This document shows positions 54,614 to 63,199 of a DNA stretch of 64,000 nucleotides, one piece after another. The stretch is from Oscillatoria nigro-viridis PCC 7112 (GTDB lineage: Bacteria; Cyanobacteriota; Cyanobacteriia; Cyanobacteriales; Microcoleaceae), in NCBI RefSeq assembly GCF_000317475.1, contig NC_019763.1, forward strand, positions 62,001-126,000. The letters run 5' to 3'. A program made the position numbers and the translations under genes. Each line of letters opens with the position of its first letter. Positions within the stretch are counted from its first letter, which is position 1. The notes below the pieces were generated by a model, which did no database searches, was not told where the DNA came from, and was given only the letters and a program-made list of their open reading frames with translations.

Positions 54614-54859
54614 ATGAACTATAACGGCTTTGATTATGCAGTGCGTATAATCAAAAGGTGGAATTCTTTTCCCCAAAACGCTAGACGCGGTGCTATTGCT
54701 TGCTTTGCGAGATTCTTCAAAAATGCGTCTAGTCAAAAAAACTTCTTTAAATCTGGAAACCCTGGATATCGCTCAATTCTACCACAATCCCTTGTAAATA
54801 CGCAAGCAAACCGGGGATTCTCTGCACCTACCTTTGAAGCGATCGGGGGTGCAGCATGA
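54614..54859 (+). CDS. Small basic protein preceding the replication gene
   Basis: 81 residues from ATG 54614 (MNYNGFDYAVRIIKRWNSFP), basic and aromatic. Its stop overlaps the start of the replication gene (ATGA), implying coupling. No family recognised; it may serve as a leader whose translation controls rep. Confidence 0.5.
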   Translation: MNYNGFDYAVRIIKRWNSFPQNARRGAIACFARFFKNASSQKNFFKSGNPGYRSILPQSLVNTQANRGFSAPTFEAIGGAA

Positions 54860-57699
54860 ATACCCCACAATCTACGCAAGAAAGCCACGAGCTTGATACC
54901 GCGCAACCTACACCGGAACATCAAGCCCACATCGAAGCCGACATCGATCGGGGTGATGTAGTGGTGGCACAAGCCACGCCGGATTTAAGCGGCTTCGGGG
55001 TATTGTGCAGCCTTAACGAAAAATTTTCCCTCACCCCCGAACACGAGCAAAAAATCGCAGATAGAGGCTTACTCAACGACTGGGCTCGTGCGACTTGCTG
55101 CTCTATAAGTAAGGCTCAAGCTTCTTTGGCAGGGTTCTCGGTGAAATCGGCAGGAATCTTGTTCAAAGGAGCGAATGGGCAAGAGCAACTCCGGCCCGAC
55201 AAGCCAAGGAAAAAGAGCAACGGCGACATCATAAAGTACGAAACCAAATCGGGGGAGGCTTTCGATGCTATTCTCCCCACAAGCCCCTACACCCCAGATT
55301 ACTGGGATGAAGCAAATCTGAGAAAGGAGTGCTACCACATTAACGATGTGCCCTACCTTCTCGTTACTGAAGGGGGCTACAAAGCGATTTCTGGTTGCTC
55401 AAATGGCATTCCCACGATTGGATTGCTAGGTGTCGAGATGGGTTTGACGGGCAAAAAAAGCGACCCCGAAAAACAGCGATTCCTGATACCGACTTTGCGA
55501 AAATATGCAGAGGCTGGCTTCGGCTTTATCATTGCCTTCGATGCCGATGCCCTCACAAATTCCAATATCTGCGAGGCCGAGCGAAAATTGGCTAAGCAAT
55601 TGGGTAAATTCGGTGTGCCAGTGCGGACTATTACCGGAGATTGGGCCCCCGCCTCAGTGATTGAGGGAGGCGAGGTGAAAAATACAAAAGGTATGGATGA
55701 TTTTATTCAGCATAAAGGGATTGAAGAATTCCGAGCAATCCTCACCAAAGCCAAGCTATTCGGCGAGAAAGAGAATGATGAGGCGGGAGAACGCCCCGAC
55801 AAAAAACCTCCTACACCTCGCAAGGTAGCAGCCCAAATAAAAGAGGATTACGGGCATCAATGGAAATACGATAACGAGCAAAAAACGTGGCGTGTATGGA
55901 ACGGTAAGTGCTGGGAGAAGATTGAAATAGGGGCGTTTACCAGTTTGGTCAAAACCACGCTAGATGCAAGAAATATAAACTACCGTGGGAGCGCATACAT
56001 TGAGGATGTTAAGAAACTATTGGAGCATGATTTGCGCCAAGTTCGCTGGCTGGCATGGGACAATACGCAATACATCAATTTCAGCAATTGCGTACTCGAA
56101 GGCAATAAGAATAAAGCCCTAGAACACTCTCCGGGCATGGGATTTATTTCATACTTGCCGTATGATTATAAGCCATTACAAGGCGACTTGGGAGATGGTC
56201 TTGAGGCTCTATCGGTAAATTGTCCAAAAATTTATAAATTTTTTCACGAGGCAATGAATGCCGACAAGCGCAAAATGCTAAAGCTTTTGGCTATCATCAA
56301 TGCCCTACTCAAGCGCCGTTTTTTTGACTTGCAAATGTTCGTTCACCTAATAGGAAAGCCTGGTAGCGGTAAGGGTAAATTTGCTCGGCTCTGCCAGAAG
56401 TTGGTAGGCAAGGATAATTCTATCGGATGCCAGCTTGAGCGCCTAATCGACGGCTCGACTAAAGCTTCCTTAATTGATAAGCAATTGGTAGTTTTTCCCG
56501 ACGAACGCAAACCAGTAGGAATTAATAGCATCCTAAGCTTGACCGGGGGCGACGTAATTAGCTACCGGGAACTGCACACTCCGGCAGCTAGTGCTTACTT
56601 CTACGGGAGCCTGCTGATTTGCTCCAATAAACCCATCTTTATTGGCGATACCACTGGATTAGAGCGCCGATTATGCCTAGTTGACTTCGATAATCCCGTA
56701 CATGAGGATAAGCGCGATCACAGCCTCGAAGCAGAGCTTGATGCCGAAATACCTGCACTAATCACCATCGCCCTCTCATTGCTCGATTCTGCTGTTACCC
56801 AAGCAATACGCGGCACTGGAGCAAACCAGATTATGGAATTCAAGCTGAAAGAATGGGAAATGAAAATCGAGACAGATTCTATCGCAGCATTTTTCGATAC
56901 AGAGCTGGTGCTTGCCGACTCAACAACGACTCCGACCTCAAAGCTATATGAGGCCTACAAAACTTGGTGTGAGAATAGCGGGCTGAAGCCTTTTAGTCTG
57001 ACCAAGTTCCCCCGCCACCTAAGCGAACTGCTGACCGATCAGAGACTACCCGCCAAGTGGTGCAAGGCTCGAACATCAACGTTTGAGGGATTGCGACTGC
57101 GATCGGAACATGATGAGCATCCCACTTACTCACAATCCCTAGAAAGCCTTGCACCACTTGCTACACCACTTTGCACCACTTCTACACCACTTGATGCACC
57201 ACTTGAGAATATACCCAGCAAGGGTTTGCACCACTTGCACCACTTAGAAGATAAACCTTACCAAGAAAACTCAAACAATCAATTTTCATCACCGGAAACA
57301 GCTTGTAATCAAGAGGCAATTACAGAAATTCCTGTACAAGCAAAAGAAAATCCCCCCCCAAGTGGTGCAAGTGGTGCAAACTCCCTGCCTGCAAACATTT
57401 CAACTGGTGCAGCAACTGGTGCAGAAGTGGTGCAGGATACCCCCTCAAGTGGTGCAGTCGGTTCAAAGCATAAGGAATTTAAAGAGGGCGACCGCGTAGT
57501 TATAACCGAGGTCGGCCACCTACACCACGGGCAGAAGGGAGAGGTGATTTGCGTTAGCTACGGCAGTAGAGAGACGGATTATCGAATCAAGCTCGACAAA
57601 GCATCGCACAATCTGGAAGTGATTACAGTTGCGGTTCCAAAAATCTCACACGCGCCCGTCTTGATGCAATTGAAGGCCGAGGAAGGCACACCATGCTAG
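54856..57699 (+). CDS. Plasmid replication primase-helicase (DUF3854 plus SF3-type helicase)
   Basis: 947 residues. The N-terminal half has a Toprim-like DUF3854 domain (VPYLLVTEGGYKAISGCSNG with the Glu, and FGFIIAFDADALTNS with Asp pair). The middle has a D5-type region and an SF3-like helicase core with Walker A LIGKPGSGKGKFARL and Walker B LVVFPDERKP. Residues about 760-870 form a low-complexity linker whose DNA carries the CACCACTT iterons. The C-terminal 70 residues (FKEGDRVVITEVGHLHHGQK) look like a small KOW/SH3-type beta-barrel. Such proteins prime and unwind plasmid origins. ATG 54856 overlaps the preceding gene. Confidence 0.88.
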   Translation: MNTPQSTQESHELDTAQPTPEHQAHIEADIDRGDVVVAQATPDLSGFGVLCSLNEKFSLTPEHEQKIADRGLLNDWARATCCSISKAQASLAGFSVKSAGILFKGANGQEQLRPDKPRKKSNGDIIKYETKSGEAFDAILPTSPYTPDYWDEANLRKECYHINDVPYLLVTEGGYKAISGCSNGIPTIGLLGVEMGLTGKKSDPEKQRFLIPTLRKYAEAGFGFIIAFDADALTNSNICEAERKLAKQLGKFGVPVRTITGDWAPASVIEGGEVKNTKGMDDFIQHKGIEEFRAILTKAKLFGEKENDEAGERPDKKPPTPRKVAAQIKEDYGHQWKYDNEQKTWRVWNGKCWEKIEIGAFTSLVKTTLDARNINYRGSAYIEDVKKLLEHDLRQVRWLAWDNTQYINFSNCVLEGNKNKALEHSPGMGFISYLPYDYKPLQGDLGDGLEALSVNCPKIYKFFHEAMNADKRKMLKLLAIINALLKRRFFDLQMFVHLIGKPGSGKGKFARLCQKLVGKDNSIGCQLERLIDGSTKASLIDKQLVVFPDERKPVGINSILSLTGGDVISYRELHTPAASAYFYGSLLICSNKPIFIGDTTGLERRLCLVDFDNPVHEDKRDHSLEAELDAEIPALITIALSLLDSAVTQAIRGTGANQIMEFKLKEWEMKIETDSIAAFFDTELVLADSTTTPTSKLYEAYKTWCENSGLKPFSLTKFPRHLSELLTDQRLPAKWCKARTSTFEGLRLRSEHDEHPTYSQSLESLAPLATPLCTTSTPLDAPLENIPSKGLHHLHHLEDKPYQENSNNQFSSPETACNQEAITEIPVQAKENPPPSGASGANSLPANISTGAATGAEVVQDTPSSGAVGSKHKEFKEGDRVVITEVGHLHHGQKGEVICVSYGSRETDYRIKLDKASHNLEVITVAVPKISHAPVLMQLKAEEGTPC
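57151..57455. repeat. Iteron-like repeats inside the replication gene (candidate origin)
   Basis: Seven copies of RCACCACTT (starting at 57151, 57163, 57173, 57184, 57196, 57228 and 57237) and, after about 115 bp, six copies in the opposite orientation, AASTGGTGC (57360, 57369, 57402, 57414, 57425, 57447). They lie in the linker-coding part of the gene. The reading frame differs between copies, so protein repeats do not explain them. This resembles origins located within rep genes. Confidence 0.85.
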
Positions 57700-57827
57700 A
57701 AACTAAGCAGCAGTCCCGATCGCCCTCCCCGTCCTCGATCGCCCAAGATGCCCACGCCGAATGTGTCGAGTTCATCCGATCGGCAATAGCCGAAGCCGAT
57801 CGAAGCCGCTACCAAAAAAATAGCTAA
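57693..57827 (+). CDS. Small frame overlapping the end of the replication gene
   Basis: 44 codons from ATG 57693, overlapping the rep stop by a few bases: MLETKQQSRSPSPSSIAQDA, HAECVEFIRSAIAEADRSRY. Position suggests coupling; composition is plausible. No family recognised. Confidence 0.4.
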   Translation: MLETKQQSRSPSPSSIAQDAHAECVEFIRSAIAEADRSRYQKNS

Positions 57828-58075
57828 TTTTTGTGTGCCCAAAAGTCAGGCAAGTGCCGTATAAAGTCGGGCAAGTGCTGTACAAAGTTAGTGAGAATGC
57901 AGGCATTTGCAGGGGATGCACTTTACCTGCAAATGCCTGTAAATATCCTGCTTTCCGCCTGACTTTGTAGGTCAAATTGCTGCTTTTTTGTGCTGTTCGT
58001 GTCTTGACCTGTTGAGACTGTTTATGGCTGTTCTTTCTCGGTAGCAAGCAATGTTTTTGTGATCACAAACCATGA
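57820..58075. repeat. Structured 260-bp repeat, copy 1
   Basis: Direct repeat with 58668-58930. It starts with GTCAGGCAAGTGC-type motifs, then a hairpin with perfect 14-bp arms CAGGCATTTGCAGG (57900-57913) and CCTGCAAATGCCTG (57926-57939). A shared segment TGTGCTGTTCGTGTCTT follows, and it ends with GTAGCAAGCAATG and the palindrome TTTGTGATCACAAA (58056-58069). A structured RNA or origin-related element is possible. Confidence 0.75.
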
Positions 58076-58667
58076 CTAATGTGTGCAGACATAAAAATAA
58101 TCCGCCCCATCAATATTGAGCATACTGCTTACCCACAGTTCAAACCTTATTGATATGGAATAAGGAACGACTCGCGAGTCGCGACTGAAGCGTCCATGCC
58201 TCAATAAGAGCGGTAAGGTATGGGACAGGCACTGCGAATTATGTTTTTGTTGGAATATATTAGCGATCGCTCCTTACGGCAAGAGATTACTGCTTGTACT
58301 CATAACGTGGAGAATTATAACCGCCATTAATAGGTGGAAGTTGAGCGACTGCTGTAAACCGACCGACTGCTGTAAACCGAGTCAGGCGGTAAATTTTTAT
58401 CCGACTGTCAAGTTTTGTTAGACAACAACAGTTTAGCCCATTGCAAAGCGCGAGTCCGACAACAGCAATTTACGCGACTGTCAAGGCTGACATAACGGCT
58501 GCTGTGGTGCCAATTTTCTCATACTCCTTAAATTTGATTTTTTATTCAATTTAGATAACGGCTGCTGCGCTTCCACTTTTCTCGCACTTGCTCAACTTGA
58601 TTCTTAATTCAACTTAAATACTGTAACTTGACTATTAAATCAATTCGGATTTTGTTAAAAAGGCTAA
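58076..58667. other. Intergenic region between the structured repeats
   Basis: No gene. Contains a short tandem CGACTGCTGTAAACCGA (about 58341-58382) and two occurrences of ATAACGGCTGCTG in similar contexts (58491 and 58555). Confidence 0.45.
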
Positions 58668-58930
58668 AAAATTAGCTAATTGTTGCGTCAGCTAAAATCA
58701 GGGATTTGCAGTATAAAGTCAGGCGTTTGCAGTATAAAGTCAGGCAAGTGCAGGTAAAGTGCAGGGGGTGCACTTTACCTGCATTTACCTGAAAATATCC
58801 TGCAAATGCCTGACTTTTTCGGTCAAATTACTGCCTTTTTGTGCTGTTCGTGTCTTTACCTGTTGAGGTTAGTTAGGGCTGTTCTCTATCGGTAGCAAGC
58901 AATGGTTTTGTCCGTACAAAACCTTATTTA
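58668..58930. repeat. Structured 260-bp repeat, copy 2
   Basis: Diverged copy of 57820-58075. Here the hairpin is TGCAGGTAAAGTGCA (58749-58763) with TGCACTTTACCTGCA (58769-58783), 15 perfect base pairs and a GGGGG loop. The arms differ from copy 1 although pairing is kept. Preceded by AAAGTCAGGC direct repeats and ending with GTAGCAAGCAATG and a TTTTG...CAAAA palindrome. Confidence 0.75.
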
Positions 58931-58949
58931 TTACTTTTAAATAAAAACG

Positions 58950-59156
58950 ATGCACCCTGATGAATGGGGCATCCTAGGTGTCAAGGCGATCGCGCTCTTG
59001 CTGGCTATCGGACGAACGATTCTCTCGCCATCATCGACATCAGCCGGTTGCTTCGCTTGCAAACAGGAGGGCAAGGCGCGATCGCGTCGGGCATCCATCG
59101 CTAATGCCGAACTGCACCAATTAGCTTGTGTCGTGCCCGGCGACGCTCCATCGTAA
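58950..59156 (+). CDS. Possible small gene, partly duplicated at 61853
   Basis: 68 codons starting MHPDEWGILGVKAIALLLAI. The first 13 codons recur at 61853-61891 as MHPYEWGILGIKA, with several of the differences synonymous, which hints at past coding. The downstream part looks unspecific and the second copy stops early. Low confidence. Confidence 0.3.
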   Translation: MHPDEWGILGVKAIALLLAIGRTILSPSSTSAGCFACKQEGKARSRRASIANAELHQLACVVPGDAPS

Positions 59157-59930
59157 AGGCGGCTGTCCTGTACACTCGCTCGCGTGAGTCGATATTGAAG
59201 CCAAGAGCGAGTGTACAGCGGGCGTCAAAATCCAAACAGCGAGCGAGTCAAACTTTCTCTTCAAGGCTTCCCAGAGTGAGCGTGAGCTAAACTCCAAATT
59301 GCAACAATTCCTATGGCACTTTGCAAAAACCATGAAAACCATAAATTGATCATTTTTACCCCCCTCTTACGTCTATTTGACATGGCTTGCTATGCGACTA
59401 GCGCACTAACTAGGAGGATTCAAGAGGTGTCGGAGTACAAAAAATCAATTAAAAAGCAGCGAAACTTAATTTAACTTAATTAAATTTTGTGAATTTTGGA
59501 GGAAATATTAGGAAATATTAGGGACAAGTAGGAGATCTTAGGAAAAAAGAGGAAAAAAGAGGAAATATAAGGGTTAAAATATAAAGCTTTTTATTGCCTT
59601 CAGTAACAATTGTGGTGTTATTTCTTCTTACAAAAAGTTGCACCCTCTGTGTGGAGAATGCAACTCGCGCTTATTGCTGGCAGGCATTACTTCTTAGAAG
59701 AACCTGACCTTTGTAGTAGTCGTAACATCACTGGCATTAGTACCTGAATCAGCGAGGCAACAGAGCAGATGAAGATAGCGAACACTCTGCATGAGCATTG
59801 TGGCAGCCCGAAAAAAATACTCTTCCACTTCACTTCTCTTATACAAAAGTGCGTTAGCACTGCATTCAATCAAACTCGCCTCCCTGTACTGCAACTCAAG
59901 AAGAGAAAAACGCTACCGCTATTGTTCCGA
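59157..59930. other. Intergenic region, low-complexity
   Basis: No supported gene. A purine-rich stretch of GGAAATATTAGG/GGAAAAAAGA repeats lies at about 59497-59575. Two short leftward frames near 59690-59890 lack protein-like features. Confidence 0.4.
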
Positions 59931-60196
59931 TACATTAATATGCAATAGCTGAATGGCTAATAACGAGGCCGCTATCTTTTAGGCAACTTTAACAGTCTAT
60001 TCGTTTAGTTCGGTTTGCTCAATTATGAAAGTACAGCTTGCTATAACTGCTACAGTTGGTAGCTTGCCTCTGCTACAATCACTTAATTTTGGGAGTGCAG
60101 AGTTTGCTGTTAAATTGTTAAATAAATCTTAAGCGTACCGGAACGGTAAAAAACCTGAAAATTAACTTTTTGAGACTGGCTTTTCATGATTTTTTT

Positions 60197-60327
60197 TGCA
60201 TAAATTTGAGTTTTTGTGAGTTTTCATGAGTAAAACTATGCAAGCTCAGCTTGAACTATTAGCTGAAGTCGAAGCAGTATTTGCAGCAAAAAACTCACAA
60301 AAACTCACAAAAACTCAAATTTATGCA
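60197..60327. repeat. Long inverted repeat, copy 1
   Basis: Perfect 28-bp arms (60197-60224 and 60300-60327; each begins or ends with TGCATAAATTTGAG or its complement) enclose 75 bp. The right arm is preceded by another ACTCACAAAA unit. It belongs to a module (about 59930-60391) repeated at 61250-61822 and is followed by GATAGCAAGCAATG and TTTGTGATCACAAA (60378-60391). Confidence 0.8.
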
Positions 60328-60778
60328 AGCTGGGAAACCAAGGAAAAAAGCAGAGATGAGCGATAGCAAGCAATGTTTTTGTGATCACAAATTGGCTTTA
60401 AAACAGCAAGGCTTGTGCGTTCTGGCGCTCAAACTAATGCAGGCTGCAAAACAACTGCATCAATCGGTACTGACTCCCATGCAATACGATCGCGCTTGTC
60501 CTTGTAAGCGGATTAGCATAAACTTCTACAGGCGCACATACGAAAAGCGGGTATGGGCAGTAGCAACAGCAATGTTCAGCGATATATTTATACTGCTAAA
60601 GAAATTAACCGCCGAATGGATGAAACTTATGGTGCGATCGCTCCTACAACCGCAATTCAGACACAAGCGATCGCTGTACTCCCGAAATAGCTCACGCCCT
60701 TCAACGAGCGCCGAACATTAAATTAAAGTCGGGGACTGCCAACAGCGCATTCTGCTGAACCGTTGAAAAGCAAGCTAA

Positions 60779-61123
60779 TTGCCTCACCGTCTGAGGTTTA
60801 TGTCTGGCCTGACCCTGGCTGGTGTCGTCAGAGGGCAGGCGATCGCGCCTCTGTACCGTTCAGTCCCCCAAGCTGCTAAAAACGATCCAGAACTCTACAC
60901 ATTGCTTAGCTTGATTGACGCACTGAGAGTAGGTCGAGTGCGGGAGCAACGTTTGGCAGAAGGCGAACTTAAAACAGGCTCCTCACTGTCAATACCCTGG
61001 ACAGTTTTTAGAGAAACGGCCCAAACCCTCATTATACCGTTGGCGAGCGCGGCGAACTTGGAGTCCAAAACCCGCATTCTACCGTTGCCCATTAAAAAGT
61101 GTCCGAAGTATTGCACTGTATGA
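60779..61123 (+). pseudogene. Fragment of a cyanobacterial gene
   Basis: The frame includes VPQAAKNDPELYTLLSLIDA and LRVGRVREQRLAEGEL, a sequence type I associate with cyanobacterial proteins of unknown function. The overlapping frame 60782-60890 gives SPSEVYVWPDPGWCRQRAGD, which may be the shifted upstream part. The end is unlike a protein. Probably a decayed fragment. Confidence 0.35.
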
Positions 61124-61327
61124 ACCCGCAGATATCTATGCTGGAAACAGTCGTACCCAATGTAATAGAACACCAACAGGCTTGGTGGATGGCTGCAAGA
61201 GCAACGGTCACGCACAAGCCAACTGAACTACAACTCTTGCTATAAAATGGCTACCGCCCTTGTTCCGAAGATTGATACGAATAGCTGCATAGCGAATAAC
61301 TGGGGGGCAATATTTTAGGCAATCTTA

Positions 61328-61440
61328 ACAGTCTATTCAATTAGTTCGGCTTACTCAAGACAGTCTATTCGATTAATTCGGCTTACTCAAGACAGTCTAT
61401 TCGATTAATTCGGCTCAGCGAGAAACAACCTATTCAATTA
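61328..61440. repeat. 32-bp tandem repeats
   Basis: Units starting at 61328, 61360 and 61392, with a partial fourth, of ACAGTCTATTCRATTARTTC plus GGCTTACTCAAG. One unit of the array exists in the related module at 59990-60020, so the array expanded after duplication. Confidence 0.75.
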
Positions 61441-61628
61441 GTTCGGCTCAGCGAGAGATTGAGATTAAATTATCAATCTTGAGCCTGTTTTGAATCAATT
61501 GCAATTTCCATTGCTTCAATTCATAATTGCAGAGTTTGTTGTAAAAATCTTAAATAATTCTTAAGCGTACCAGGACGGAAAAAACCCTCAAAATTCACTT
61601 TTCTCAAGTGAGTTTTTTTGAGTTTTTC

Positions 61629-61738
61629 TGCATAAATTTGAGTTTTTTTGAATAAATTTGTGCAAGCTGCAAATTGAAGTGTTCGCTGTTTTTGGCTTAA
61701 TTAGCAACAAAAAACTCATAAAAACTCAAATTTATGCA
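61629..61738. repeat. Long inverted repeat, copy 2
   Basis: Perfect 19-bp arms (61629-61647 and 61720-61738) around 72 bp, followed by two more ATTTATGCAA units. Homologous to 60197-60327. The module ends with GGTAGCAAGCAATG and TTTGCGATCGCAAA (61809-61822). Confidence 0.8.
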
Positions 61739-62719
61739 AATTTATGCAAATTTATGCAAGGTAGAAAGCTTGCACAAAAAGCAGAGATGGACGGTAGCAA
61801 GCAATGTTTTTGCGATCGCAAACCTAACTTTTACGTGCAGAAATAGAAATAATGCACCCTTATGAATGGGGAATCTTAGGTATCAAGGCGCTTGATTTTT
61901 ACCCGCTCTGAGACTGTGCCGATTGCTCACATTGCTCAGGCAGTTGTTGTGGCGACTTTTGTGGAGGCGATCGACGCCGACAACTGTCACAACAGCCGAT
62001 GTGGTGGCGGTTGTCGGCGCGGCAGAATTTGCCCGGTTCAAACTGCATTACTGCATTGCTCTTCAACATCTGTTAACGCCCCATCAGTTGCCAGGAGAGT
62101 ACGCTGATATCGCTCCTCAAAAATAGCGATCGCCAAATTTCCCAAATACCGCTCTCTGAGGAAAGTGTTTGTAGCTAGAGATCGTAGAGCGCCGTTCGGT
62201 ATGCTGCATTCTTCCGACACCCGCTCTCCACGAACCGAGGATGTTTCTCTTTGAACAAGCGAGCTCCCGGGTAGAAAATTGGCTCTAGTTGAGAGTCAGG
62301 TTGCTGACACCGCCGCCACTGCTGGATTTGCCCGGAGTCGAGTCGGGTGTCCGAGCAGTGAATGACTTTCCAAGCGGTGCTGCCGAGCAAGAGGAAACGG
62401 GCGCTTAGGAAGCTTGGAGTGGATTCGTTAATTTAAGTATTTTCCTGCCTGATTTAAGTATTTTCTCGCAGGAAAACAGTTACTTTTATAAAGACTTAAC
62501 ATAAGTCAAACAACTCTCAGTAAATATACAGAATTATTTTCTGACTCGCAGCAGCAAAAACTATAAAGTTCAGTATTGTAACTAATATATTTATAATCGA
62601 GTCTAGCCGATAATAAGGACGAGCAACAAGTCGAGCGCAGTCGTAGGAATAAGCGTAAGTAAAGATTCCTCGAACTTGCTCAACGCCAAATCAATCAATT
62701 AAAAATCCAGGGTGCAGCC

Positions 62720-62923
62720 ATGACTTTAACAAAGCCGTTTCGATTGCCTTTTCCCCAAAAAAGTAGCAAAAGCACAAATTTGGCAACCCCTACCTTGACT
62801 GTCAATCCTACAACAGACAGTTTGAGAGCTCGAACATCAAGCAAAACAATCAATAATAATAGTCCTGGACGCATAGACTCTACTTGTATGATGCGCCGCT
62901 CCCCGCCTTACCGCTACAGATAG
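62720..62923 (+). CDS. Second copy of the small leader frame
   Basis: 67 codons identical to 12353-12556, in the same position relative to the start of the giant gene copy. Same doubts about function. Confidence 0.3.
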   Translation: MTLTKPFRLPFPQKSSKSTNLATPTLTVNPTTDSLRARTSSKTINNNSPGRIDSTCMMRRSPPYRYR

Positions 62924-63199
62924 TGTCAAAATTGACCCGTTGAATCGAGGACTGAATAAATTGAGCCCTTGACTGAATAAATTGAGTCCTTGACTCAATA
63001 AATAGCGAAAGCGAGTAACAATAGCGAAGGCGGGCTACAGTCGCTTAAGGAGTACGGATTCGCCTTATAACTCCATTCAAACAGGCGTCTCGACCAAAGC
63101 GGGTAACATAATTGCAACTCGCATCTCCTCAAAAAAATAAGTGACGCATCCAAGCTTACCAAAACTATAATTTAACCCTCAAATCAGGAGTGCAAGCGA

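Noticed and set aside
57772..58047. Leftward 91-codon frame across structured repeat copy 1
   Set aside because: The equivalent frame in copy 2 has several stops, while hairpin pairing is kept; the element is structural rather than coding.
60281..60721. 146-codon frame after the long inverted repeat
   Set aside because: It begins inside the inverted repeat, has unspecific composition and no homologous frame in the sister module.
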